Origin: Heterostelium multicystogenum
Lineage: Eukaryota > Evosea > Eumycetozoa > Acytosteliales > Acytosteliaceae
NCBI GenBank assembly: GCA_003667245.1
Contig: RCNN01000012.1
Span: forward strand, 62,001 to 126,000
DNA: 64,000 nt
Direction: 5' to 3'
Shown: piece by piece, positions 12,579 through 26,346 of the stretch
Position numbering within the stretch: the stretch's first letter is position 1
How the letters are laid out: each line of letters opens with the position of its first letter
Made by a program: the position numbers and the translations under genes
The notes under the pieces: model-generated
Told to the model about the DNA's origin: nothing
Databases searched by the model: none
Seen by the model: the letters and a program-made list of their open reading frames with translations, nothing else

Positions 12579-14538
12579 ATGGATACAAATACCTCATCTA
12601 CATCTCCGTCTTTGGTATCATCGGTAACATCAACATCAACATTTGCCGACTGCTTTAGTACTGTCAGCAATACCAACAATACCACTACTACCAATACCAC
12701 CCATAATAGTAATAACAAGAAGCCAATGAATAATAACCACAAGAAGTCGGCAAATGTAGCTATTTTCAGTGATGAACAGATTCAAAATGTTTGCGTACAA
12801 TATAAATTGAAGGAGAGTGATCTTACAACGTTTACTGCACAGGACCCAGTCAACAACAATCATTTGCAGGGTTTGGTTGTCAAAGAAAGCAATGACTTTA
12901 TCTTGATGAAACTGAACAGCGTCGATCTTTTGGAGTATCAATACATTCATGTCGTTCCAAAGTTGAAGAAATATCAAGCAAATGCACAACCTAATGTCTC
13001 TTTCCAAAGATATCACATTGCAAACAAGTGGAATGGTAAAGGATGACTAATCATCGATCCAATGACGACTATTCAAACACTAACAATGACTCTATTGTTA
13101 TATTATAATATTTAATATATATATATATTTAGGTATGAATATTCAGGTATTCAAGTACTATGATAATGATTCGAATGTGTTCGTTGGATGCAGACCCAGA
13201 ACTTCACACTTTTTGGCAAATAACAAGAATGGAAATACTCTGGAAATTGTCTGTTCGATCTTGGCCGGCTGTCAAGTCGATGGATCAGTATCGTGCAGCA
13301 CTTTTAAGGATGGTTGTCCTGTGTTGTTGTCAAAGTTGGTTAGTGATAGGAGCATTCGTTCAATGTCATTTGAGCTGTGCGGAAACAAGATTCCGCACAT
13401 CGTAAAATATGATTTCGAGGCTGAGTTGAAGCCGCTGATGCAACTTTCCAATGAGGGCATTGTGTCGCCTGTATTGGATGACCCATCGACTGATGTTATT
13501 ACTAGTTCCACCCCAATCACAATGCGTGATCTCTCGGAGCAGGTCAATCAAATCAAATCGGAGTTGCTCAGCAAGAATCAAACCTACAGACAACAGAATC
13601 AGCTCTCTGAGAATATGTACTGGTTCAACCATTTCATTGAAGAAGGAAGAGTACTCTACATTTTAAATGATCAGAATCAACTTGTTGGTGGGTCTCCATC
13701 TTTGCCATTAAACCTAATGACACTGACAAGTTCCATTGGGAGCAATTCGATAACGGTATTCAGACAAAGATATTGATGATAGTACACGAGTTGAAGGAAA
13801 AGGGATCACCAATCAACAAGACAACACTTCAAGCAGAGATGGGTTTGGATCAATATTCATGGGCAAAGTGGGAGGAAGACATTATGGACTTGGCAATTCT
13901 TCCAGAGTACGATGCTTCCAAACCCAACCTTGCACCAAAGAAGAAGGGTCAGTCACCACCAGGGGCTGAAGCCGCAACCAACAAGCCCAATGAGAACCAG
14001 AGATTGGTGATAACTGTTGGTTTCCCGGCATCTGGAAAGAGTTATTTTTGCCTCGAAGCTTGCTCAGCGTGGTTGGATGCGGGTCAACCAGGACGAACTT
14101 GGAACTCGTAAGAAATGTGAAGACAACCTGGCACAGTATTTGAAGCGTGGAGACAGTGTTATTGTAGACCGTTGCAACTTTGATATTCAACAGAGAAGAT
14201 CATGGCTAAAGATTGGAAAACAACATGGAATCAAGAACATACAGATCCTGTGGTTCAAGATTGACGCTGATCTCTGCAAGAAAAGAATCGTCGTCCGTGA
14301 AGATCACCCAACCATTCCAAAAGGCAATGAAGGTATCGAGATCATAACAAAATTCCAATCGATGTTTGTAGAGCCAATGGACATAGAAGGATTCTCATGC
14401 ATCGAAACAATCAACTCTGAAGAAGAGTCAAATTTGGCACTCGAAAGATTCACTCAAATGGTGGTGGCCGCACAACCAAGCGTAGAAGAATCAAACATTA
14501 CCAACCTCGCCTCACTCACAATCGAAGCAGCCGTTTAG
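12579..14538 (+). CDS. Protein with C-terminal P-loop polynucleotide-kinase-like domain
   Basis: Exon 1 (12579-13035) codes for a Ser/Thr/Asn-rich head and a conserved-looking region; the intron is 13036-13132; exon 2 runs to 14538. The C-terminal part has a Walker A GFPASGKS (about 14020), then a DRCNFD motif (about 14168) with following Arg/Trp, the pattern of AAA_33 kinases such as those fused to aprataxin-like or RNA-repair proteins (DRCNFD is the nucleotide/metal site). A middle helix-rich stretch is not recognised. The frame is broken near 13685 (T run) and in the T5 run after the Walker A Ser-Tyr-Phe (about 14045); both repairs restore a continuous domain. A role in nucleic-acid end repair is inferred only from the family. 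Confidence 0.6.
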
Positions 14539-15223
14539 AATAATAGTGATCAATCAAAAAAAGAAAAGGCAAAGCCAATTCATTTTGTACAATATTTATA
14601 TAAAATTAATAATAATAGTAATCAAAGTCGTACAACTAAATGTTGTTAGGGTAAAAAGGCACAACCAACAACTACTTTAAAATCAAAAAGTCCAGTAAGT
14701 CATGATGATCACTTGGCACATGTTTGTTTGTTATTTCTGAATGATCAGATGCATCACAATGGGGCTCATCGTATGATATTTAGCTTTCTCCTAATAGTAA
14801 AAATATCTGGTGGTAACATCATCGATGAAATCAAGATTTTGTTGCAACAAGTCCATCAAAATGAAAAAACTAACAAGATGAAATATTTCATCGTTAAAAA
14901 AAATCAAACAACATTCTCAGACATGAGTCTTTGGCGGAGTGTTTGTATTGTGATTACTGACAACATGCCCCATCCTAGACACATATTTGTTTCGATGTTT
15001 GTTAGATTTGGCTTTGTTTGGAGTATAATGGTCCATTAATATTGTAGATTTGGTAGTGAGTGATTTCAATCAATCCCCCCATTTGATTCTCTTACTTTGA
15101 AAATGGATATACTTATATCTTTGATTGGTTTTAATGGTAAAGATCCTTTCTTGGATTTAGATTATTTATAACTATTTATAACTTATTTATTTGTATATAT
15201 AAATACATGTATAATATTATAAT
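14539..15223. other. Intergenic region, one weak ORF
   Basis: A 108-codon frame (14713-15039) has no recognisable domain and no expected codon pattern; it is left as noise. The rest is AT-rich promoter of the ComC-like gene. Confidence 0.35.
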
Positions 15224-18200
15224 ATGTTAAAGAATAACTGTAATATTAGATTATCTTCATTGATGATACCTCTTTTATCTATGATGTTGTTAGGAAGTGT
15301 CCTGGTAAATGGACAAAAATGGCTTTATGATGTTGAGACCTCAGGTTCTTTCTGTACGGGAGATATCATAAAGGTTGCTGCCTATTACAATGACACCTGT
15401 TACAATGCATATGGTACATCGATAAAATATACCTTTAATAATGTAACCAAAGAGATATCCAGAAGTAGCTATTCCCAAATCAATTGTGCAGGAAGTCCTT
15501 CATTTGTTAAGTATAGCATGGACACCTGTTATACCAATTTCAAGTTTGTTTTTAGATTGGATCCACCCTTGGAAAAAAGTGGTTTCGCTTCTTTAGAACG
15601 TGTACCTTCATCAATGTAAATATACTCTCCTTTAAGTCAACTTCTTCATAGATTAAAGTGACTAATCAATAATTTTTTTATTATGTTTGGATAGGCCTAA
15701 GGAATGCGGGTATTATGAAAGCCAGAGAGTTATGATGAAGATGTCCACTTGTGTCAAAATTGATCCAGCTTTCAGTGCTAACATTAATTCGGCTACCTCT
15801 TACAATATCACAGGAAATGTATATACAATTATTTGTCCAAATCCCAGTAGTTTTAATATCTACCAGAAATGTGAAACAAATCTTGAACTCATCACTGGAA
15901 TTAAGACACCTGATGATGTTGGTTGGGTGGTTTCGATTGACACTTTAAATAGTACACATTTACGAGTGAATCCTTTCACAAACGACTATAAATATGTATA
16001 TAAATATAGTATCGAGTACTATAATCCAATTATCAAAGTATTTGAAGTTGCACATGGTTGTGAAGCTCAATTGGCGACAGATTCATGTATAATAAAGGTT
16101 GGAGTTCCTGGAAGTGTTACTCAAGTAACAATTAAAATGGTATCGGATCCGATTTTAGCAACAGCAGTATCTGTCCAATATCTTTCACAACCAATTACCT
16201 TCCCTCAAAGTAAGCTATGGCATCTTATTCCATTCACTATAATACTTACTGACATTACAAATAGAGCCAACAATGACAGTACTCAATGTGACCGAGATCG
16301 GTACTAAATGGATAAAGTTTAACTATCAAGCAGTCAACAATCCAACTTCTTATAATATCTTTGCAAATGGAACTCCAATTACATCTTGTTCAACCACCGA
16401 AGTATGTACAGTTTCAAATTTGCCTGCAGGATCTCTTGTGGAAATCGGAGTTTCAGCATCAAATTCTGAGGGAACCTCTGACTTGATGACTGTCACTCAA
16501 ACTCTCTACGATACACTATCTACACCAACAATAGTTTCAGCAATTCCTTCAGCAAACCAAATAGTTGTAACCTATAATTCGGACAATGGAATACCAGGTG
16601 CTACAAAATATACTGTTATCTCTGATTCTGAAAATATTTGCATTAATACCACCTCAACAACCTGTACTATTACTGGTCTACCAGTCAAATTCCAAAGAAC
16701 TATTATTGTAGTGGCTTCTAATGACGATACTTTAATGAGTTCATCGCCATACAAAGTTGTCTTTATTGAGCCTACTTTGGACCCAATTACCATGAAGATC
16801 TTCACAAGGTCAGTCTATTTAACTTTGTCGGGGGATCCAACACCATCTTCCTTTAAAGTAGAATTAAATGAAGTGGAAATACCGTATTGCACTTCACCAA
16901 CCTGCACCATTACTGGACTTACTCCAAATACTCGATTTAATATATCTGTAACAGGAATCAATGATTTTGGAACATCTTTACCAGTGAGCACTAATGGTGT
17001 AACTTATAATACTATTTCAGCTCCCCATTTAACCATTAATCCTAAACCAAATCAGATAGAATTCGATATTTCTGTAACCGGAGGTGTTCCAGGCGATATT
17101 GGTTTCACCGTTTTAGTAGACGGTCATGAATATCCCGAGTGTGCTAACAAGGAACATTGTATAATCAATGGACTTCAAACTAGATTTACTAATAATATCT
17201 CGGTTTTAGCATCTAGTGATGGTGACACAAATGAATCATCTGTACTTGTAAACTACCAAGGTAAATGTTAGCATATAGTATGATACAATTTAATCTAATT
17301 CTATTTCCAATGTACTTATATATAGATCCGGTTATGAGCCCAATCAACATAATAATCATTACAACTCAAAGTATTAAATTCAATTACTCTTCTTCTAATG
17401 AACCAACATCATTTAATGTTTCCGTCAATGGACAGAGTATCAGTGTTTGTTCAAACACTGAGATGTGTGAGGTAACTGGTCTTCAACCTGGTTCACAGTT
17501 TACCATAATAGTCCAGTCCACCAATATTGTAGGATTGTCCAATACTGTTACAAAAAATGGAATGCTGTACACAAGTATTCAAGCTCCAACAATAACGGCA
17601 ACTCCTTCTAGAAACCAAATAGTAGTAGTCTATGAATCTGTTGGTGGTGTACCAGGTCAAACAAGATATACCATTCAAATTGATTCAGTTGATGTGTCTG
17701 ACTGCCTTAATATAGAAGCAACGACATGCTTTATTTCTGGACTGGCTGCAGAATTCACTCACAATATAATGGTAATGGCAATTAATGATGGATTAACTAC
17801 ATCGAATAGTACCAATGTTGTATTTTTGAGACCAAAGATGAATCCAATTCAACTTGTAGAGAAGAGGACAAAATCAATCACAATCTCTTACTCTGCGACA
17901 TTGAATCCTCTCTCATACACAGTGATGTTAAATCAAGTTGAAATAACTACTTGCACTTCAAATACGACATGTACAATCACCAATTTATCCACTGGTTCCA
18001 ATTACTCAATCTCAGTTATTGCAACCAATGAAGCTGGTACATCTTCAGTACCTTCTACAATATCAGGTGTCCTCTATTCAACTGTCTCTGTACCAATTAT
18101 AGAAACTGCTCCATCAAAAGGGACCATTTTGGTAGATTACAGCTCAACTGATGGTGTTCCAAATGAAACTAAATACACTACAAAAATTGATAATGATGAT

Positions 18201-20165
18201 GTAGCTGGATGTGTAAATGTAGCAGATCTACAATGTACAGTTTCTGGATTGGATGAATATTTTCAGCATACCATTAGTGTGATTGCCTATAACGATGGTG
18301 ACTCCACTTCAAACTCAAGTAGCGTAATCTATTTACCTCCAACAGTTAATCCTATCACAATTAATGAGACTAGGACAACAAGTATTTCTTTCAACTACAC
18401 AGCAAACAGATCTCCAAAATACTATTCAGTTTATGTTAACTCTGTAATACAGACACAATGCTCAAGTACTACTTACTGTAGTGTTTCTAATTTAGATGCA
18501 GGTTCCGAAGTAAATATTTCCATTAGTGCTACTAATGATGTTGGATCTTCTTTGTCACCATCTCAAACAACAAAAACTTTATACTCATCTGTTTCTTTAC
18601 CATCACTTACAACAAAGACAACTTACAACAGTATAACTGTGAATTATTCTTCAGCTGGTGGTGTACCTTCGGAGACTCTATACACAACACAATTAGATGA
18701 GGTTGATGTACCTGGTTGTATTAAAGTTGGTACATTACAATGTGTAATTCGAGGTCTACTACCATTGTTTTCACATAATGTAACTGTAATAGCTTCGAAT
18801 GATGGTTTAAGCCAATCAACCAGAGTAAATGTAACTTCATATGATGAATTTCCACTGGAAGGATTATTGTTTGATTACTTGGTTTCAACTCCCAATACTA
18901 TTTCTGCCAATTGGACAAATCCAATAGGAGGAGCAACTGGTCAAACTTTTTTCGATCTTTCCATCTCAATGGATAATTCATCTTGGGTAGCAGAGTGTAA
19001 AGATATTCAAACTAGAAAATGCCATATTGCTAATCTCATACCAAGTGCTCTATTCTACTTGAGAGTAACAGCCAAGAATACTATTTTGGAACCAATCTAT
19101 ACCTATACATCAATCCAAACATTGAATCCATCACCAACTTCTTGTAATTGCAATAACAATGGAATTTGTGATGTAATTTCTGGGAATTGTAATTGTCAAG
19201 AAAGTTGGATTGGATCTGTCTGTAGCATCAAATATGAGAAGCCACCAACTAACAATCCACCAGAGATCATTCCAAATCCCGATTCACCAAGTGTTGAAAT
19301 TGATAAATTCACTTTCTTATTCAACAGAATCATTGAAAGAACCAATTCAAGTGAAACTGTATTTGCAATTACTCTTAATGAACTCAGCTGGACATTCACC
19401 AAAAATATTGGACAAATCATTCTTCATCCTATTAGAAAAGAAAATGTTACTATGAATCAATGGATTTATACATCCAGCCACCAAAAGGTACAGTCAATCT
19501 CAATTATGCTCACTCAAATTCTGCCATTGGGAGATAGAACTGCATCGATTCCAGATTTTCCTATGGAGTTTGCAAATCAAAAATTCAACCTCACGTCTGG
19601 ATCAATGAAATATCAAATTAACATCAAGAAATGGAATTTCCAAATTGAAACCAATCATATTGAGATTCAATCAAATATAATAACACCAAATCCAGATGAT
19701 TGTTATGTTACACAAGACATGATAACGAATGAAAATCAACAAGATTTCACTTTTATTATTCAACAAGCATCTGGTAGCTATCTTTATGGTTCCATTGACA
19801 AACGTGTATTATTAGATAAGATTCCTAAACTTTCAAAAGTGTCTACCAGCAAGACACCCGAAACAATCATATCAATAGTGGTCCCATACTTTCAACAAGA
19901 TATGTCAATTGATCCTATAATTTCATCTCTTCCTCTGTCTGATCAAACTAAAAAACCTGTTCTAAAGGAAATCTGTGAAGAGCCAGAGCCAATTGAAAAT
20001 GGCCGTAAGAAATCTAACAACATTTGGAAAATAGTAGTTGGAGTTGTCCTTGGTGTTGCATTAATCGCAGCCGCAACTGTAGCAACAACTCTTTGGATCA
20101 AGAAAAAAAGATTCCAGAAAAGGAACAGAGAGTTGCTGGCAACCAAATTAAGAAATCTAAAATAA
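15224..20165 (+). CDS. ComC-like type I membrane adhesion protein with repeats and EGF domain
   Basis: Four exons (15224-15615, 15695-16209, 16265-17260, 17326-20165) join in frame to 1580 residues without any break. A signal peptide (LLSMMLLGSVLVNG, about residues 16-31) opens a Cys-containing N-terminal region. Next come about nine repeats of roughly 90 residues, each with a fibronectin-III-like pattern: a Pro start, FNYSS/NPxSY strands, a Cys pair before and inside a TCTIxGL turn, and a NxxGxS edge. An EGF-like module (CNCNNNGICD, about 19145) precedes a beta-rich region like the ComC supersandwich domain, and a single membrane helix (about 20027-20095) is followed by a short basic tail. 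A surface recognition or adhesion role is inferred from the ComC/Tgr-like architecture. Many NxS/T sites suggest glycosylation. Confidence 0.8.
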
Positions 20166-20246
20166 ATATTTATAACGCCAACCAAATTGATTTGGTAGTC
20201 CAATCATTATTCGATTCATTTCTTATTGTCTTCATTCTTTCTTTCT

Positions 20247-21567
<1,321 letters not shown>

Positions 21568-22339
21568 GATTGTTACTATTACACTTCTTCTTAATAATAA
21601 TCGATCGATCTTATCTTAATTAAAGAGTAGAGTAAGTTTAGCTATGATTGACTGATGATTGATTTATAAAGAAAGTTCATTCTTTGCCAAATTAAAAAAA
21701 TCAAGATTTTATAGGTTGTTCTGAAACCCGCATTCAGAAGAGCACTTTATTTTGGTTTTGGGAAATTTTTCAAAACATCTGCAAACCTTGTTACATTGAT
21801 TTTACCAGGTCATAGAACACATGGAATGACTTGATGTGTGTGTAAGTGGTTGATGGAAAATAGTCTTTTTTCTTCAGATTAGGAAATTAAAGTAGACCAT
21901 AACTTATACTATATTATAATAAATATAATTCAATCTTTTTCTAATATTAGAAAAATATCAGAAATAAACATTTGTTGACTTAAGTTTATTTAATATTTTT
22001 ATTTTTAGATAATTAAAATAATAATAATTGTTTGAGATGAAAAATATATTTAACATTTGTTATTTAATTTCATTTTCATCTGAAACAACTTGTTTATTGA
22101 TTGTCTTTTTATTGGGTCTTCAGAAAACCCCACTACTGAAGTTGTTTTAAAAGGGAATTGATGACTCAAAAATCAAAATTAAAGCACACCAAAACCTTCC
22201 ATCGACATTGTTTTGATTTGATATTGATTTTATACATATAAATATATACATATAATAATAATAAATATAGTTTTAAAGTTTGTTTAATAGTTTAGTTTTG
22301 TAGAAAATAATAATATAGTTTTAATAAAAAAACATAAAT
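21568..22339. other. Divergent intergenic promoter region
   Basis: About 770 bp of AT-rich DNA between two divergent genes; no gene or RNA recognised. Confidence 0.4.
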
Positions 22340-24247
22340 ATGAATATAAATAATAATAATAATAGTAGTAGTAAGAGTAATGTTAATAAATATCAGTATC
22401 CTGATGATTATTATGATTATGGTTTGATATCACCATCGAGATATACAAGTAATATATCTTGTTCGCTTTCACCATCTTCTCAGGAAAAACTATGAGCGAT
22501 CTTTGATGAATAAGAAGGTACCCAAGATCATCAAAGATGTCATCCACGGACACATGGAAATACCAATAGAGATTCAAGAGTTCATCGACTCCGAGCAGTT
22601 TCAAAGACTAAGAAACCTAAAGCAGCTTGGAACCACTTCTTTTGTATTTCCATGCGCCTCACATAGCAGGTAACTAGTTACTGATATTCATTCTTTGGTT
22701 CAACCTGCATCTAAACAAGCATATTTACATTCATACAACAATGACGACATTCATGAATGTCATATACATACAGATTTGAGCATTCTCTAGGTGTAAGTCA
22801 TTTGGCAGGAAAATTTATTGATCGTATCAAGAATACACAACCGGAACTAGAGATTACACATCAAGAACAGATGGCAGTGAGAATTGCTGGTCTCTGTCAT
22901 GATCTTGGTCATGGTCCCTTCAGTCATGCATTTGAATCTTGGGTAAAGACAACTGGGTATGTACATACAGATTGGAAAACAGCATGTAGGTGATTTACAG
23001 TATTAACATTGGCAATCTGATCAATCAATCAATCAATCAGTCGAGACTTCCATCATGAAGCAATGTCTGTAAAGATGTTAAACTGTTTAATAGAAGACAA
23101 AGGTCTGCTCGATCAATATGATACAAGTGAGATCAAGTTCATTGAGAATCTAATTTCGGGTCACTCCAATTACAAGCCCGAACGAAAGTTCATATTCGAT
23201 ATTGTTGCTAATCAACGTAACAGTATTGATGTAGATAAATTCGACTATCTTGCAAGAGATTCCTACTACCTTGGTCGAGCTAACAATGTTGATTTTACAA
23301 GGTAAAATATCATCAGCTCAATTCCAAGATAATCAAATGCTAATATCAATCAATCAATCAATAATCATTACAATATAGATTAATAGAGTTTAGTTCGGTT
23401 ATCGAGAATGAAATATGTTTCTGTAGTAAGGAGGTGTACAATCTCTATGAAATGTTCCAATCAAGATACAACTTACACAAGATTGCATACACTCACAAAG
23501 TCGGCAAAGCCATTGAGTACATGATTTCAGATGCATTCAGCGCCGCTGACCCATATCTTAGAATATCAGATCAACTGGAGGACCCTAGAGAGTAAGTCTG
23601 CAGTGCACACTATAACACTATTACACTATTACTCGCTTACTAATGAATGATACCATGCTTGGCAGATTTATAAACTTGACAGATTGCTTATTGAATCGAA
23701 TTGAAACATCAAAGGAAAAGGAGTTGGAGGAGTCGCGAAAGATCATCAAGAATATTAGAATTAGAAATCTTTATAAGTTTGTCGACGAGGTTATTTTGCC
23801 AACAGAGCAACTGGCTGCCATTATTAGCCCAGAGAGTATTGCCAAAGAGGGCAACGGTGTGGAGGCTTCCGATGTCATTGTGGAGAATCTAAGTTTGAAC
23901 TATGCATTCAAAGATAAAGATCCTGTAACAACACACCAAATTCTACACCAGATATGAACAATACCCGTAAATTCCAAATCAAGAAAGAACACATCAGCCA
24001 CCTTATTCCCAGCCAATTTCAAGAGAAGAGAATAAGAATTTTCTGTAGAAGCAAAGAAAAGGTAACTACTCTCTTGGCGCGCGCCACATGCTTAGTCTGT
24101 CAATTCTAATTGAATTCTAATTTTGTTATTTCTTTTAATCATTCATTCATCTAGTATGAGCAGGTGCAATTGGCATTTAGAAAAATATTTGAAAATTACA
24201 ATATACAGCCCAATCCATCGAACACTGTCAGTCCAATGAAGACATAA
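22340..24247 (+). CDS. SAMHD1-like HD-domain phosphohydrolase
   Basis: Six exons are supported: 22340-22669, 22774-22956, 23041-23301, 23379-23591, 23666-24061 and 24155-24247. After an Asn/Ser/Tyr-rich head the protein shows the HD metal site of dNTP triphosphohydrolases: His in [15 protein letters not shown] in [22 protein letters not shown] and Asp in [16 protein letters not shown]1 enzymes split dNTPs into deoxynucleoside and triphosphate and limit the dNTP pool; no SAM domain is seen here. The end of the protein matches the SAMHD1 C-lobe (IPSQF, RIFCRS). One A is missing in the A run at about 22483 and one base near 23925; both look like consensus errors. Confidence 0.85.
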
Positions 24248-24344
24248 TACTTGTTGAAATAAATATTAAATTTACACTGGTTAGTTTGGGCTAAGCAGGA
24301 AACTTATTGGTTACAAACAATAAAAATTTCAATAAGATTTGGAC

Positions 24345-24400
24345 AGATCCCTAAGGTTTCTTTAACAATTAGAAGAGAGAAAATTGCTGTAAGGGGAACT
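24345..24400 (-). ncRNA. Class I small RNA (dictyostelid)
   Basis: On the minus strand the 56-nt unit starts AGTTCCCCTTACAGCAA, holding the 11-nt class I motif CCTTACAGCAA, and ends GGGATCT, which pairs with its 5' end (one U-U mismatch). A second conserved block (TTCTAAT...TTAAAGAAA) is shared with the other copies. A box AACCATAA lies 66 nt upstream. Known class I RNAs are 42-65 nt, have this motif next to a terminal stem, and act in development. Confidence 0.8.
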
Positions 24401-24458
24401 TGTAAAAATAATAAATTTAATTCATCAAAAGACTTGATTTGGATTTACAAATTTGATT

Positions 24459-24466
24459 TTATGGTT
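24459..24466 (-). promoter_or_regulatory. DUSE-like box of class I RNA
   Basis: Reads AACCATAA on the minus strand, one base off the reported DUSE consensus (A/T)CCCA(C/T)AA, at the same distance (65-67 nt) as in the other three copies. Confidence 0.6.
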
Positions 24467-25314
24467 TTTTCTTTCTTTTTTTCATATCATTTTGAATTGT
24501 TGAATAAAAATATAAAGTTGAAAATTATTCAAAATAAAATAATAGACTTTGGGCTAACATTAGATATAATATGATAAAGTATTTTTGTTTTATTCATTTT
24601 CAAAAACCAAAATCAAATTTTCAAAAAATGACCAAGAACTTTACTTTTCTCCAGAAGTTTTCTTCTTCTTTCATAAGGAGATTTTCTTAAGCTTTGGACA
24701 GGTTGAGGTTTTTTATGTTTTTTTTGAATAAGGCACTCATCTTATCTTCTATTGATTTCGGGTGATAGGCAACTCCATATAGTTTGATGAAATCATCTTT
24801 TATTGATCCATGGTCCTCTAAAATGTTTTAAAAAATTTAGAAATATAAATATATTAATAAACTAAAAATCAATAGCAGGTAATAGTGCTCTTACTATCTT
24901 CCTTGATTTTATTAAGTAAAAAATTTGTGCAGAAAATTTGATTTTGGTTTTTGAAAATGAATATAACAAAAATAGTGAATGAAAGTTTGAAGAATCACAA
25001 TTATTTCTCCTATTTTAATCATTTAAAATGAACATAATATGTTAATCAATTAAAACTCTAGAATATTTTTAAACACTTAATGATAAAATCAGTATACTTT
25101 ATCATTAAAACCGCCACAAATCACTTTAATTCACAAAAAATAGAAAAAATAAAAAAATACATTTACATACACACCTCACCCCAAAATGTCCATAAGTTTA
25201 ATAAATTAAATTTTTTAATATTAATAGAAGTTAAAGGAATAATATGGATCAATATATTTTATTTTAGTGAAATGGTTAAAATTCTAATTGATAGGTATAT
25301 GATTGAATATTATG
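24467..25314. other. Intergenic region with a weak spliced ORF remnant on the minus strand
   Basis: A minus-strand frame at 24687-24817 ends in TAA, is preceded by TTTTAG, and joins in phase across a possible intron (24818-24894) to an open frame at 24895-24985. It contains KLYGVAYHPKSIEDKM but has no Met start. It may be the 3' remnant of a gene; no family is recognised. The rest is featureless. Confidence 0.2.
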
Positions 25315-25616
25315 TTAAAAACCACCAAAACCACCAAAAGCAGCACATCCACCAAAACCTCCAATATTGACATCACCAAAAATGATGGTTGTATTTCTTC
25401 TTCTTCTTCCAAAGCAACAACATGAAACAGAATTTTCAGATTCCAAAGTGTTCATATTTGATGAAGTTCCAATGTTGGTGATTGATGATGAGTCTACTCC
25501 ATGAGAACCAGAGAATGAGTCTCCTAATAATGAAATTGATTCTAATGAGTTTAATAAAAGATTAATATATGAAATCAAAGTTTAATAACTTATCTATACT
25601 TACTGAAAAGTGTCAT
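25315..25616 (-). CDS. hssA/2C/7E-like small protein, two exons
   Basis: Exon 1 25604-25616 (MTLF), intron 25542-25603 (62 bp, GTAAGT...TTAG), exon 2 25315-25541; 79 residues. The tail reads GGFGGCAAFGGFGGF. The internal Met of the paralogues is Leu here (SLLGDSF), so translation cannot start there, which supports the upstream MTLF exon. The frame is intact. Family role is unknown beyond developmental expression known for hssA-type genes. Confidence 0.8.
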
Positions 25617-26346
25617 TTTAGTTTTTAGTTATTTGATTTTGAAAGTAAATATTATTTCTTTTTTAATGAATGTATGAATTCAATTATTAAATAAAATATT
25701 TATAGTTCATTTTTTTTAATAACTCTTTTAAAGGATACTTATAAAAGACTGACATATTGTTATATATAAATCACTATTTTCTATAGAGAGTTGACTATAT
25801 TCAATCATGTATCAAGTTTAAGAATTTAATTTGTAAATCATTCCTTTTTAACATCATAAATCAATCAGTAAAACATTTAGGAAGTTTATTATTTTAAACA
25901 ATTTTGAAAAGAACAGATTAGAAATCTGTCAATTATAAGAATTGTCAACAAATGATTAGGATAAAGAGAAAATCTATGAAATAATGTTAAATTAATATTT
26001 GGTCATTAATTTATTTTAAATATGGTAAATGGATACTTATTAAATAAGTGTATTACTACCACAAAAAGGAGAAATCAGTTCATTGTCAACTATTACAATG
26101 TATGATTTTACAAGAAAGATTAATTTTACTACTAATTTAATTATTTCTAGTAAATGTATGTTTCCTCTTTTGATATCTCAAATATAAAAGTAGAATTTGT
26201 GTATGGTCTTACATTTCTTTTAAAAAATTTTTAAAGTTGTTAGAATGTATATCTTAAACTTTTTTTTTAAATATTATTCTTTATTGGTCATTAAATATAG
26301 ATAAACAATAGAACCTTTATTTTTTTTAATTCTTTTTATTCAAACA
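25617..26346. promoter_or_regulatory. Divergent promoter region with TATA box for the hssA-like gene
   Basis: TATTTATA at 25697-25704 is TATAAATA on the minus strand, 88 bp before the hssA-like start, as in the paralogues. The rest, up to the NTPase gene, is AT-rich with nothing recognised. Confidence 0.45.

Noticed and set aside
14702..14740. ATGATGA followed by CTGA, like C and D boxes of a snoRNA
   Set aside because: No terminal stem and no recognisable guide; such short boxes arise by chance.
14713..15039. 108-codon ORF
   Set aside because: No domain, no Asn/Ser bias of local genes, no supporting context.
22981..23040. ATCA tandem repeat as a CRISPR or minisatellite
   Set aside because: Short simple repeat at an intron acceptor, common in this genome.
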